From JBJXGE01 sp046154185 (GTDB taxonomy: Bacteria > Planctomycetota > UBA8108 > UBA1146 > JAJFFE01), in assembly GCA_046154185.1 (NCBI GenBank), contig JBJXGE010000076.1:1-64000 (forward strand): DNA of 64,000 nucleotides, written 5' to 3'. Shown here piece by piece: positions 1-8,526 of this stretch. Position numbers and translations under genes: made by a program. Every line of letters starts with the position of its first letter. Within the stretch, counting starts at the first letter, position 1. The notes under the pieces were generated by a model. The model searched no databases, was not told the origin of the DNA, and was given only the letters and a program-made list of their open reading frames with translations.

Positions 1-30
1 GTTGCGAAAATGGATTCGCGCTTTCGAATC

Positions 31-155
31 TGAGAGGGCCTGAAAGGCCCGACGGGATATAGCCCGGGGTTGGCCGGTCTGCCGGCCTACCCCGGGAGAT
101 GTCGGGTTGGCCGGCCCTGCGGCCTACCCCGGGTTACCGGCCTGAAGGGCCGGCG
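31..155. repeat. REP-like cluster of GC-rich inverted repeats
   Basis: Three nested hairpins lie in 125 bases. GGGCC at 36-40 pairs with GGCCC at 46-50 around TGAAA. A near-perfect 15-bp stem joins 63-77 to 82-96, and CCGGCC at 137-142 pairs with GGCCGG at 148-153. The phrase CGGCCTACCCCGGG occurs twice (83-96 and 120-133). It lies downstream of the SurA-like gene, which ends at 223, so it may also act as its terminator. The layout resembles dispersed intergenic REP families, but no second copy is seen in this window. Confidence 0.6.
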
Positions 156-222
156 GAGTTTCCATGAGTTTCGAGGGCTGACGGATTCCGCCAGAAATTC
201 AACCGCATGCTCTCCCTGGAAG

Positions 223-1242
223 TTACTTCGACTCTGCGAGAAATACCCGCACGTCGGCCTGCTCCAAGAGCTGCTTATAAAACCGTTCGAATTGATGCGA
301 ACGACGCGCGCGTGAAATCTCGCTGCGGATGCGCTCTTGCGCTTGTTCGAACTGGATCTTTTGGCCCGGCACCCGCGCTTCTAACTTGTAGTAATACACG
401 TTGACCGGAAACTCGACGCGCGCGCTGACCTGACCCACTTCGAGTCCGCGAATCACCTCTGGAATCGGCGATAGAAAATCATCGAGACTCTTGTCGCCAA
501 TCTTCTGCACGGATCTTGGGCCGCGCTCGGTTGCCGGCGCGAACTCTTGGATGATCTCTTCGAATGGCTTTTGCGCGGCGAGCGCCGCGTCGACCTGCTT
601 CAAAACCTCGTCGATGTCCGGCTGTCGACTCGGAATGAGGAGCTGGCGCACGGTGTGCACGGTTTCGGAAGTAAATGCCGGCTCGTTCTCCTCGTAGTAG
701 GTGCGCAACTCTTGCGGGGAGATGAACTCTTCCTTGAAGACTCGCTGCCACAACAATGCGCGGATGCGCAGATCTTCACCGGTCTGTTTGCGAATCGCGT
801 CCTCGGAGTCGCCGGTGCTTTCGAGCACGAGCTTGAAAAACTCCTGAGAGTTCGCGGCGCTGTTGCGACGAACCAATTCCTGGATTTCGCGCTCGATGTC
901 GTCATCGGCAATCGTGATCTTGTGCCGCTCGCAGGCCTGCAACAAAAGCCGCTGCTGAATAATGCCGTCGAGAACTTTTCGACGCAGCTTCCGTGCCGCC
1001 TCGGCGTGCTGCTCGGGCAGAATATCCATGTGGAGGATCTCGCGCCGCAGCTCGCGCTCGACCATATTGCCGGTGATCGGGACGCCGTTGACGATCGCGG
1101 CGATTCCGAGCGGCTGCCCGGGATCGGTTGCTTGGGCCCCGAGTGGCGCGCTGAGCAGCAGCAACACGAACAATGCCAACACCGAGTGTGCGCGCGTTCT
1201 TGCTACTCGTGAAATTCGCACAGTGCTCTTTTCTGCTGACAT
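223..1242 (-). CDS. SurA-like periplasmic chaperone / parvulin peptidyl-prolyl isomerase
   Basis: A 339-residue exported protein. A signal peptide covers about residues 1-37 (basic n-region, LALFVLLLLSAP core, AQA). A SurA_N-like helical region follows at about 45-165, with VNGVPIT near its start, and a degenerate parvulin-type domain sits at about 190-290 (TVRQLLIP, then the GDKSLDDFL region). Family members hold unfolded outer-membrane or secreted proteins and isomerise prolyl bonds. I chose the ATG at 1242 because GAGG lies five bases upstream and the signal peptide begins there; an in-frame extension upstream looks non-coding. It is divergent from galK. The isomerase residues are too degenerate to be sure it is catalytic. 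Confidence 0.82.
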   Translation of the reverse strand: MSAEKSTVRISRVARTRAHSVLALFVLLLLSAPLGAQATDPGQPLGIAAIVNGVPITGNMVERELRREILHMDILPEQHAEAARKLRRKVLDGIIQQRLLLQACERHKITIADDDIEREIQELVRRNSAANSQEFFKLVLESTGDSEDAIRKQTGEDLRIRALLWQRVFKEEFISPQELRTYYEENEPAFTSETVHTVRQLLIPSRQPDIDEVLKQVDAALAAQKPFEEIIQEFAPATERGPRSVQKIGDKSLDDFLSPIPEVIRGLEVGQVSARVEFPVNVYYYKLEARVPGQKIQFEQAQERIRSEISRARRSHQFERFYKQLLEQADVRVFLAESK

Positions 1243-1395
1243 TTCTGCCTCGCCGACGCACAGGATTTTTTTGCGCCGCCGTATGGTATGCGCAAGCGCG
1301 TTCGCGGCGCAACGCGCGTTCGCGCTTGGCGCATGGCGAAACGAGCGCGCCGTCGCATAGACTCCCGCTCTAAAGTGAGCGACAGGACATCCTCG

Positions 1396-2532
1396 ATGAC
1401 TCGAGCGCGCGCGTTGTCTGAGTTTCGGCGTCGCTTCGCTGGCGCACCGACCATCCTGGTGCGAGCGCCGGGTCGCGTAAATCTGATCGGCGAGCACACC
1501 GACTACAACAATGGTTTCGTCTTGCCGATGGCGATCGATCGCGCCGTGTGGCTGGCGGCGCGTCCGGCCCCGGGCGCAGAAGCGCATGTGCACGCGCTCG
1601 AGCTGGGCGAGTCGGCGCGCTTTCCACTCGACGGCCCGACGCCGACGACACCCGCGTGGACCAAGTACTTCGTCGGTGCGGCGCGACAGCTTTCGCGGCG
1701 GATGACTATTCGCGGTTACGAGGCGGTGCTCGCTTCGGATTTGCCCATCGGTGCGGGCCTCTCATCCTCGGCCGCGCTCACACTCGCGGCCGCGCGACTC
1801 GAGGTGGCGATCTGCAACGGCGAGTGGGACGCGCGCGCGATGGCGCTCCTTGCCCAACGCGTCGAGCACGATGAGGTCGGCGTCACTTGCGGGATCATGG
1901 ATCCGGTCGTGATTTGCCTCGCCGAGCCAGGCGCGGCGCAGCTCATCGATTGCGCGACGCTCGCGGTCGAGAGCGTGACCATTCCGCCCAGCGCGACCAT
2001 CGTCGTGCTCGACACGGGAACGCGGCGTGCGCTCGCGAACTCCGAGTACAACACGCGCCGCGCCGAGTGCGAACGCGCGGCGGCGGCGTGCGGAAAGCGT
2101 TCATTGCGCGAAGTCACAACGAGTGAACTCGATGCGCAGCGGGAGACGCTCGATCCAGTCGCGACTCGGCGCGCTCGACACGTCATTACCGAGAATGCGC
2201 GCACTCTGCGCGCCGCCGACGCACTGCGCCGCGGCGACTTGCCCGCGCTCGGACGACTCTTCAACGCCAGTCACGCGAGTCTGCGGGATGACTTCGAAGT
2301 CTCGTGCATCGAGCTCGATCACATGGTGGAATGTGCCCGGTTCGAACGCGGTTGTTACGGCGCGCGCATGACCGGCGCCGGCTTCGGCGGCTGTGCGGTG
2401 GCGCTGGTTGATCAAGCGGCGCTCGACGGCTTTGCGGAGCGGGTCGGCGCCGCCTACGCGCGGACGCATCGGCAACCGTCGGCTTGCTACGTGTGTCGCC
2501 CGACCGGTGGCGTTTCGCTCGAGCCGATTTGA
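1396..2532 (+). CDS. galK: galactokinase
   Basis: A 378-residue GHMP kinase that phosphorylates galactose to galactose-1-phosphate in the Leloir pathway. The galactokinase signature GRVNLIGEHTDY lies at residues 26-37, the ATP-binding GLSSSAAL near 122 and the C-terminal GAGFGG near 325. Length is normal for the family. The ATG at 1396 has AGGA eight bases upstream and puts the signature at the usual distance from the N-terminus; the longer frame from 1288 would overlap the surA-like promoter region. A lipoprotein gene follows 16 bases later and is probably co-transcribed. No other Leloir genes are in the window. Confidence 0.93.
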   Translation: MTRARALSEFRRRFAGAPTILVRAPGRVNLIGEHTDYNNGFVLPMAIDRAVWLAARPAPGAEAHVHALELGESARFPLDGPTPTTPAWTKYFVGAARQLSRRMTIRGYEAVLASDLPIGAGLSSSAALTLAAARLEVAICNGEWDARAMALLAQRVEHDEVGVTCGIMDPVVICLAEPGAAQLIDCATLAVESVTIPPSATIVVLDTGTRRALANSEYNTRRAECERAAAACGKRSLREVTTSELDAQRETLDPVATRRARHVITENARTLRAADALRRGDLPALGRLFNASHASLRDDFEVSCIELDHMVECARFERGCYGARMTGAGFGGCAVALVDQAALDGFAERVGAAYARTHRQPSACYVCRPTGGVSLEPI

Positions 2533-2548
2533 GAGGAGTCCGTCACCT

Positions 2549-4333
2549 GTGGCATGGAGAATCGCCGCGCTGCTGTTACTCCTCGCCGTCGGCGCTGGTT
2601 GCCACCAGCACATGCTCAAAGCGACACCCTTTTGGGATCGAGAGCACGAGCAAACCATCGGCGCGCCCGAGGATCGCATCAATCTGTGGCCGCTCGCTTA
2701 CCATCGCGCGCCCGTCACTTCGATACTCTGGCCGATCGGCGAAGTGACGGATAATTCTTGGGCGGTGCGTCCGCTCGTCGCGAGCTACGACGACCAGCTC
2801 GATCTGATCTGGCCGTTATGGCACCAGAATTTCGCCGAGCACTCGGGCCATTGCTTTCCGCTCGCTGTCTGGGACCGCGACAAGTTTCAGTCTTGGCTTT
2901 GTCAGGTGCATTATTCCGATGCCAAGCGCGGCTTCGTGAGTCCGCTCTACACGCGCACCACGGAAGCGAATGGTCGCGATTTCTTGTTCACGCCGTTCTA
3001 CGCGCGCGAGACCACGCCGACCTCCACGACGACCGCTCTGCCGCTGCTCTTGACCGCGTGGGGAAATGAATCGAACGGCGACTCGTGGCTCTTCAACCCG
3101 CTCTTCGCCAACAAGCACGAGGGCGGTGAGAGGGTCTTTGGAGTTCCGCTTCTGCTCACTGGCTTTCACCGTTCGGATGCCGGCGGGCACGGTGGTACGG
3201 TGTTGTTGATCGCGCACTACAGTCGCAGCGAGAACGCCGCGACTGATTGGCTGTTGCCACTCTACGCCCGACATCGTCGCGATGCGGATCGTTGGACGGT
3301 GGCGCCGCCGCTCCTCAGCGCGTGGGGTGGAAGCGGCGAAAACGATCGTTGGGTGATGACGCCGATCTTCGCGGGTTCGCGCAGCGCGACCGTGGTGCGA
3401 CGGTTCGTGCCGCCCTTCCTCACTTGGTGGTCGCGCACACCGGAGGGCGAGCTTCGCGATCTCAACGTCTTACTCTCGTTGTATGGTCGTCGTGAGCGGC
3501 CCGGTCGCAGTTCGTCACACTTCTTTCCGTTTTATTGGCAACGGCGCGCGGACGACTTTTCGTATTCGGCGTTCATACCTTTCTATGTCGCAACCGAAAA
3601 CAGTCGCGGCTCGAGTCTGTTCGTGCCGCCGGTTTTGAGTTTCTTTGAAAGCAGCAACGATGGCGCGCACAGTGCCAGCTTGCTCGGTCCGCTCGTCGGC
3701 TGGGGACACGGGCCCCCCATGCCTGAAGGTGATGGCTACGCGAGTCGCCATTGGCATCTCTTCCCGCTTTATTCCTACCACCGTCGCCACGAGTCGGTGC
3801 GCCAGAGCTATGCGCTCGGCTTCGCAAGCACTGCGAGGTCGGAACATCATGCGCGGTGGAATGCCGGCTGGTTTCTCGCGGGTGGACGCCACTCGCCCGG
3901 TCGACGTTCGCACTATTGCTTTCCACTCTATGATGCAGAGAGCGTCGACTACGTGGCGGAGAAAGAGTTTCGCGATCAACAACACCCAGAACGCGCCACC
4001 GCCGCCAAACCGGAAGCGGACGCGGCGGCCGACAAAATCAAGATTCAAGCCGAGCAAAAATTCTCGTTCTTGTTCTTGCTCTACGACCGCGTGGCGCGGC
4101 GACTTTCCACCGATGAAACCTACACGCGCCATCGCGTGCTCTGGCGCCTCTACCACGACGAAACACAAGGGCCGAAGCGCTCGATCGATGTCTTTCCGTT
4201 TATCACGTACGACCGCGACGGCGCAGACGCGCTCACGTGGTCGTGGCTCTACAAGTTCGTGCGCTACGAACGCCGCGGCGTCGGGCGCGCGTTGAATCTC
4301 TTGTTCTTGCCGGCGATTCGTTGGGGTGAGTGA
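2549..4333 (+). CDS. lipoprotein built of aromatic 'PLY/PFY' repeats, unknown function
   Basis: A 594-residue protein starting at GTG 2549, ten bases after GAGAGGAG. The N-terminus AWRIAALLLLLAVGAGC is a lipoprotein signal with a slightly unusual lipobox. The rest is a chain of about 20-40-residue units, each with an aromatic/proline core: WPLWH, FPLAVWD, SPLYTR, TPFYAR, LPLLLT, NPLFAN, LPLYAR, TPIFAG, FPFYWQ, IPFYVA, FPLYSY, FPLYDA. Such alternation suggests repeated beta-hairpins, perhaps a barrel or propeller at the outer membrane. I do not recognise a named family. A charged, lysine/glutamate-rich stretch at about residues 470-510 interrupts the repeats. It directly follows galK. Confidence 0.75.
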   Translation: MAWRIAALLLLLAVGAGCHQHMLKATPFWDREHEQTIGAPEDRINLWPLAYHRAPVTSILWPIGEVTDNSWAVRPLVASYDDQLDLIWPLWHQNFAEHSGHCFPLAVWDRDKFQSWLCQVHYSDAKRGFVSPLYTRTTEANGRDFLFTPFYARETTPTSTTTALPLLLTAWGNESNGDSWLFNPLFANKHEGGERVFGVPLLLTGFHRSDAGGHGGTVLLIAHYSRSENAATDWLLPLYARHRRDADRWTVAPPLLSAWGGSGENDRWVMTPIFAGSRSATVVRRFVPPFLTWWSRTPEGELRDLNVLLSLYGRRERPGRSSSHFFPFYWQRRADDFSYSAFIPFYVATENSRGSSLFVPPVLSFFESSNDGAHSASLLGPLVGWGHGPPMPEGDGYASRHWHLFPLYSYHRRHESVRQSYALGFASTARSEHHARWNAGWFLAGGRHSPGRRSHYCFPLYDAESVDYVAEKEFRDQQHPERATAAKPEADAAADKIKIQAEQKFSFLFLLYDRVARRLSTDETYTRHRVLWRLYHDETQGPKRSIDVFPFITYDRDGADALTWSWLYKFVRYERRGVGRALNLLFLPAIRWGE

Positions 4334-4343
4334 CGCCGCTGAC

Positions 4344-6350
4344 TCATTCGCAACGCGCGCGCTTTTGCGCGCGAATATTAAACCGCGCCGGGTGGAGCGC
4401 GTCGATCATCGTCGATTCGAGCGGAAGCGGATCGCCGGCGATTTGCGCGGCGAGGAGTTCGGCCGCGAGTTGCGTGCCGGCGGCGCCGCGCGAGCCGTGA
4501 CCGACGGTGACGTAGAGTCCCGGGAGATACTTCGCGACGGGAAACGCAACGTGGCGTGGTCCATGCTCGAGGCCGGCGTAGTCGCGTGCGTACGAATCGA
4601 AATCGGGCGCGGGGCCGACGAGCGGTAAATGATCGGGACTCGTCGTGCGCTGGCCAGCGCGATTTGTAAGTTCGTCGCGAGTGAGAGCGAAGGTCGCGGC
4701 GACCTCCGGCAAGTTCCGCCCGAGCCGCGCCAGGTTCGCGTCATCATCTTCGAGTTGCACCGCGGGCGCGGCGTCGCGTGGACCGTACGTGGCGCCGAGT
4801 GTGTGGCGGCCGTTCAGAACCGGCGTCAAATAACCGCCGAAGTACAGGACGGTTTTCAACGCGCTGCGCGCCGGCGTCGTCGGTGCGATGCTCACCTGCC
4901 CGCGCAAGCGGGCGAGCGGGAAACTCGCGAGTTCTGTAAACGCGAGCGCGTCGCGCGCATTGGCGATGATCGCGATCGGCGCGGCGGCGATAAGCGCTGC
5001 GCTCGAGTCGAACGCACGCCATTCCTCCCCCACGCGCTCGAGCCGCGCGACGGCGCGACCCGTCAACAATCGGATGCGCTCGCGCCCGAGCTTTGTCGCG
5101 AGATTCGCGGCGCACAGGTGCGGCGCGTGCACCCAACCCGCGCTCGGCAAGAAGAATCCATCGAGCGAGAGTTTGAGACCGCACAACTCGCTCGCTTCGG
5201 CTGCGTTCACCCAACGCAGGAGTTCGCGCGACACGGCGCGGTCACCGCGCAGCTCGCGCTGCTGCGCGACTTGCTTGGCATCGCAAGCGGGATGGAGTGC
5301 TCCGCACAATTGCCAAGCGAGTGGCGCGGAGCCAGAGCTCAGCGACTGCAAGTGTCGCACGAGCTGCTCGCACGATTCCGTCCCATGGCGCCCGCGCAAG
5401 CTGTGGTCTTGATGCAACACCGGATGAAAAATGCTCTGGTGAAAGCCCGACGCCGCCGTGGCCACGCCCGTTGCGCTTTCGATGACGTCGATTTCGTAAC
5501 CGCGCACCGCCAGACTCGCCGCGGCCGCGCAGCCCGCGAGTCCAGCGCCGATGACGAGCGCGCGCCGTTCGCAAACGACCGGCCGGGGCGGAAGTTCGAA
5601 CCATGGTTTTTCGACCCGAGCGCGCGGCGGGCGCGCGCGGAGTTTTCCGCACAAAAGTTCGCGCTTGCCGGCGAATCCCGGCGCGCGGTGCACGTCGAAA
5701 CCCGCCGCGTCGAGCGCGCGCCGCACTGCGCCCGCTGCGGCGTAGGTTGCGAATGTGCCATCCGCGCGCGTGAGATTTGCGACGCGAACCATCACCTCGC
5801 TACTCCACATCTCCGGATTGCAAGCGGGTGCGAAGCCGTCGAGATACCAGGCATCGACTTCGCCGTCAGCCGGCGCGCACCAGTGATCCAGCGCGTTCAC
5901 GACGTCATCGAAAATCAACGTCAGCCACAGATCTTCCTCGACGAAGGCGATTTGATGCGGACCCGGCAATGCGTGCGGATAGCTCGCGACCAACCGAGCG
6001 GCGAGCGGCGCGAGCGCGGGGTCACTCGCTTCGCACGCGCGCAACAAGTCGGCCGGCAACACCGGAAATCTCTCGACCGCGACGTAGTGGAGCCGAGCCG
6101 GCCGTCGACTCGCCGTGCGCCACGCCCGCCATGTGCTCAAGAAATTGCATGCAGTGCCGAAGCCGAGTTCGCCGATGACGAAGCGCTCCCCCGCCGCTTG
6201 CCAACGCGCCGGCAACTCGTTGTGTCGCAGAAACACGGCCTCGGCCTGCCCACGCGTGTCGGCGTGATACACATCGCCGAACCGCTCCGAGTAAGGCCGC
6301 CCATCGCGCCAACTCAAGTCCGCCGTCGTTAGGTCGCGCGCCACCGCCAT
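4344..6350 (-). CDS. mnmC: bifunctional tRNA mnm5s2U biosynthesis protein MnmC
   Basis: A 668-residue two-domain enzyme finishing 5-methylaminomethyl-2-thiouridine at the tRNA wobble base. The N-terminal SAM-dependent methyltransferase shows ELGFGTACNFL at 61-71 and YLDGFAPACNPEMW at 169-182. The C-terminal FAD oxidoreductase, which removes carboxymethyl, starts with the dinucleotide fold VIGAGLAGCAAAASL near 266. It ends with GHGSRGAAGTQLAAELLA and ALHPARF, typical of MnmC. The ATG at 6350 has AAGGAG seven bases upstream; a TTG at 6365 is an inferior alternative. It is convergent with the galK-linked lipoprotein, ten bases apart. The large open frame on the opposite strand is a GC-rich shadow. 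Confidence 0.93.
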   Translation of the reverse strand: MAVARDLTTADLSWRDGRPYSERFGDVYHADTRGQAEAVFLRHNELPARWQAAGERFVIGELGFGTACNFLSTWRAWRTASRRPARLHYVAVERFPVLPADLLRACEASDPALAPLAARLVASYPHALPGPHQIAFVEEDLWLTLIFDDVVNALDHWCAPADGEVDAWYLDGFAPACNPEMWSSEVMVRVANLTRADGTFATYAAAGAVRRALDAAGFDVHRAPGFAGKRELLCGKLRARPPRARVEKPWFELPPRPVVCERRALVIGAGLAGCAAAASLAVRGYEIDVIESATGVATAASGFHQSIFHPVLHQDHSLRGRHGTESCEQLVRHLQSLSSGSAPLAWQLCGALHPACDAKQVAQQRELRGDRAVSRELLRWVNAAEASELCGLKLSLDGFFLPSAGWVHAPHLCAANLATKLGRERIRLLTGRAVARLERVGEEWRAFDSSAALIAAAPIAIIANARDALAFTELASFPLARLRGQVSIAPTTPARSALKTVLYFGGYLTPVLNGRHTLGATYGPRDAAPAVQLEDDDANLARLGRNLPEVAATFALTRDELTNRAGQRTTSPDHLPLVGPAPDFDSYARDYAGLEHGPRHVAFPVAKYLPGLYVTVGHGSRGAAGTQLAAELLAAQIAGDPLPLESTMIDALHPARFNIRAQKRARCE

Positions 6351-6848
6351 CGAGATCTCCTTCAATGCGAGGGATCATAGCGCGGGCGACGTGCGCAAAC
6401 TCAGCTTCGATCTTTGCCCTTACGGACAAGTCGCCGAGCAGGCGCAACCGAGCGCGTTGGCGGTCAGGTCGAGCCCGCTGACCGCCTGCGTGCTTCGCAA
6501 AAACTGGAAGCTGCCCAGTGTCCTTCGTTAGGCGTCAGGATCGGAATTCGAATATTGGAACTCGCGGATTAGCAATCAACTGGCCGCTCCTGGCTACGAG
6601 TAGCCGCGCGGTGGGCGCGGAGCATGGATCTATCGTGCGGATTGTATGGCCGCCTATTTGCCTCGACCGACATCGGCGCCGCGTTAACGGCAAAACGACG
6701 ATTCACTCGGCGCGATCGACGCGAGCACGATGCTCGTTTTTCTCGGCGGTGACATCGTCGTCGCATTCTTGCAAATGTGGTCGCCAAGCCCTTTCAAGCC
6801 CCTTGGCAGGTTTGCCGGCGTTGGTTTCCTGCCTCACAAGGAGACGTC
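6351..6848. other. divergent intergenic region with one hairpin
   Basis: About 500 bases separate the divergent mnmC gene and the secreted protein starting at 6849, so it should hold promoters for both. The only clear structure is a perfect 9-bp hairpin, GGCGGTCAG at 6459-6467 against CTGACCGCC at 6478-6486, some 110 bases upstream of the mnmC start. AAGGAG just before 6849 is that gene's ribosome-binding site. I see no convincing small gene here. Confidence 0.5.
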
Positions 6849-8357
6849 ATGACAAAGCAGTCCATTACTCTCGCAGCGCTCAGTGCGCTGGCATTGGTCA
6901 CGTGGTGCGCTGGCACGGCTCACGCGCAAGTGAGCATCGATTGGGCCGGATCGCCGGGAGGAATATCCATCGCGGTCGATTCCCAAGACAACGTTTACAC
7001 GCTTAGCTACAGCTACGCGCTCGGAGCCGAAATGGTGCTGAACAAACGCGACTCCACGGGTCAGCAAATCTGGGTAGCGAGCTACGATCAAACGGATTTC
7101 ACGAAGTGGGAGCGCGCGAGTTGGGTTTCCGTGGATCACGAAGACAACATCATTGTTACCGGCACGCTCATGTCCGGATATTCGAATCCGGTCGAAGCCG
7201 CGAGCATCGTGATGAAATTCTCACCGCTCGGCGTGTTGCTGTGGCGCAACGTCTACGAGTCATCATTTGACGGATCTTCCACGCGTCGATGTCTGGTCGA
7301 TGCTGACAACAACGTCTACGTACTCGGCATCGGCAGCGGGCCACCCGGGTTTGTCACCAAAGTCAAAAAATTCGCCGCCGACGGTTCGGTAGTGTGGACC
7401 TACTATAACGCCGCCGGCATCGGCGCACCGGTGATGTTCAAGCTCACGCCCGACAACGCAATCGTCATCACGGGGCGCGCCATTTACGGCAGCCTCAATG
7501 GCTACGCCAAAATCGACCTCGATGGCAATGAGATCTGGAGCCTCGCTGGAGTGCAAAGCCTCACGGTCGGAGACGCCGCCGGCGACTCTCTGGGTAACAC
7601 CTACGTCGTGCATGGTGAATACGTACCCGGCGGCGGTGGTACCGTTGTCAAGAAACTCGATCCGACCGGCGCTCTGGTGTGGCAGAACACTTTTCCGCTC
7701 ACCGCGTACCGCGTGCAAGTGGGACCCGATGACCTGCCGATCGCGTGCGGGTTTCCGAATTCCGGCTCAGGGGGTGCCGCCTTCATCAAAGTGGACACCG
7801 CCGGCGGTCTAGTGTGGTCAAACCTCGACGCGGATGGCCCCTTGGGATTGTTGCTGCACGCACAACTGGAAGTCGACGGGATCGGGAACGCCTACCTGGC
7901 CGCGGGTACGCTCTTTGAAATGGCAATTTGCAAAGTGCGCTCGGACGGATCTTCCGGTTGGACAGCGCTCGTGTCGGGCGGCGGCTACGCCGCTGCTTGC
8001 GCGCTTTCTCGTCTCGACAACAGCGTGTATGTAGTCGGCAACATCGCCGCGCGTTTGGTGCAACCACCTGACGCCGGTCAGCAGTTTCGGCGCGGAGACG
8101 CCAACGTCGACGCTTCTTTCAACATTGCCGACGCGATCTTCATGCTCAATTTTCTGTTCGGAGGACCGGTTTCGCCGCTGAGCTGCGATGATGCGAACGA
8201 CGCCAACGACGATGGCGCACTGAACATCGCGGACGCGATCGCGATTTTGAACGCGCTGTTTGGCGGCGGGGGTGGATTACCTGCCCCTTACGCGAGTTGC
8301 GGGGTCGACCTGACGCAAGACACGTTGGATTGCCTGAGTTTCGCGCCCTGTCCGTAA
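6849..8357 (+). CDS. secreted beta-propeller-like protein with C-terminal dockerin-like domain
   Basis: A 502-residue exported protein. The signal peptide is residues 1-26 (ends TAHA/Q). Residues 30-405 contain recurring blocks of the type DSQDNVYTLS, DADNNVYVLG, DGIGNAYLAA, spaced about 50-60 residues apart, as in SBBP-type beta-propellers. The last 90 residues are the two-part calcium-binding tail: FRRGDANVDASFNIADAI, then NDANDDGALNIADAI, then a cysteine-bearing end finishing PCP. ATG 6849 has AAGGAG upstream. Its role is unknown, but it is likely a cell-surface or extracellular protein. It is convergent with the gene at 8527, with a hairpin between. Confidence 0.82.
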   Translation: MTKQSITLAALSALALVTWCAGTAHAQVSIDWAGSPGGISIAVDSQDNVYTLSYSYALGAEMVLNKRDSTGQQIWVASYDQTDFTKWERASWVSVDHEDNIIVTGTLMSGYSNPVEAASIVMKFSPLGVLLWRNVYESSFDGSSTRRCLVDADNNVYVLGIGSGPPGFVTKVKKFAADGSVVWTYYNAAGIGAPVMFKLTPDNAIVITGRAIYGSLNGYAKIDLDGNEIWSLAGVQSLTVGDAAGDSLGNTYVVHGEYVPGGGGTVVKKLDPTGALVWQNTFPLTAYRVQVGPDDLPIACGFPNSGSGGAAFIKVDTAGGLVWSNLDADGPLGLLLHAQLEVDGIGNAYLAAGTLFEMAICKVRSDGSSGWTALVSGGGYAAACALSRLDNSVYVVGNIAARLVQPPDAGQQFRRGDANVDASFNIADAIFMLNFLFGGPVSPLSCDDANDANDDGALNIADAIAILNALFGGGGGLPAPYASCGVDLTQDTLDCLSFAPCP

Positions 8358-8392
8358 GCCTTGCGTCTTTGAATACGCCTCGCCGCTAACAA

Positions 8393-8434
8393 GCCAGCGA
8401 ACCCCCAACCACAGTGGGTTGAAGGTTCGCTGGC
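8393..8434. terminator. probable bidirectional terminator hairpin
   Basis: A perfect 10-bp outer stem, GCCAGCGAAC against GTTCGCTGGC, encloses a second inner stem (CCAACC with GGGTTG). It lies between two convergent genes (stops at 8357 and 8527). There is no U-run, so intrinsic termination may be weak or helped by Rho. Confidence 0.6.
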
Positions 8435-8526
8435 AACTTCGAGCTGCGGAAAACGAGAACGTTCAATGACTCCGCCACCCGCCAAGGATCACAACAAGCC
8501 AATCGCTGCCACGGTAGGCGGCGGCG

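Noticed and set aside
63..155. Repeats near the start considered as CRISPR
   Set aside because: Only two imperfect copies, each palindromic, without unique spacers of constant length; the structure fits REP-type hairpins.
4629..6332. 567-residue open frame on the + strand
   Set aside because: It lies wholly opposite mnmC, is arginine-rich with no domain, and has no ribosome-binding site. It reflects GC-biased third positions of mnmC.
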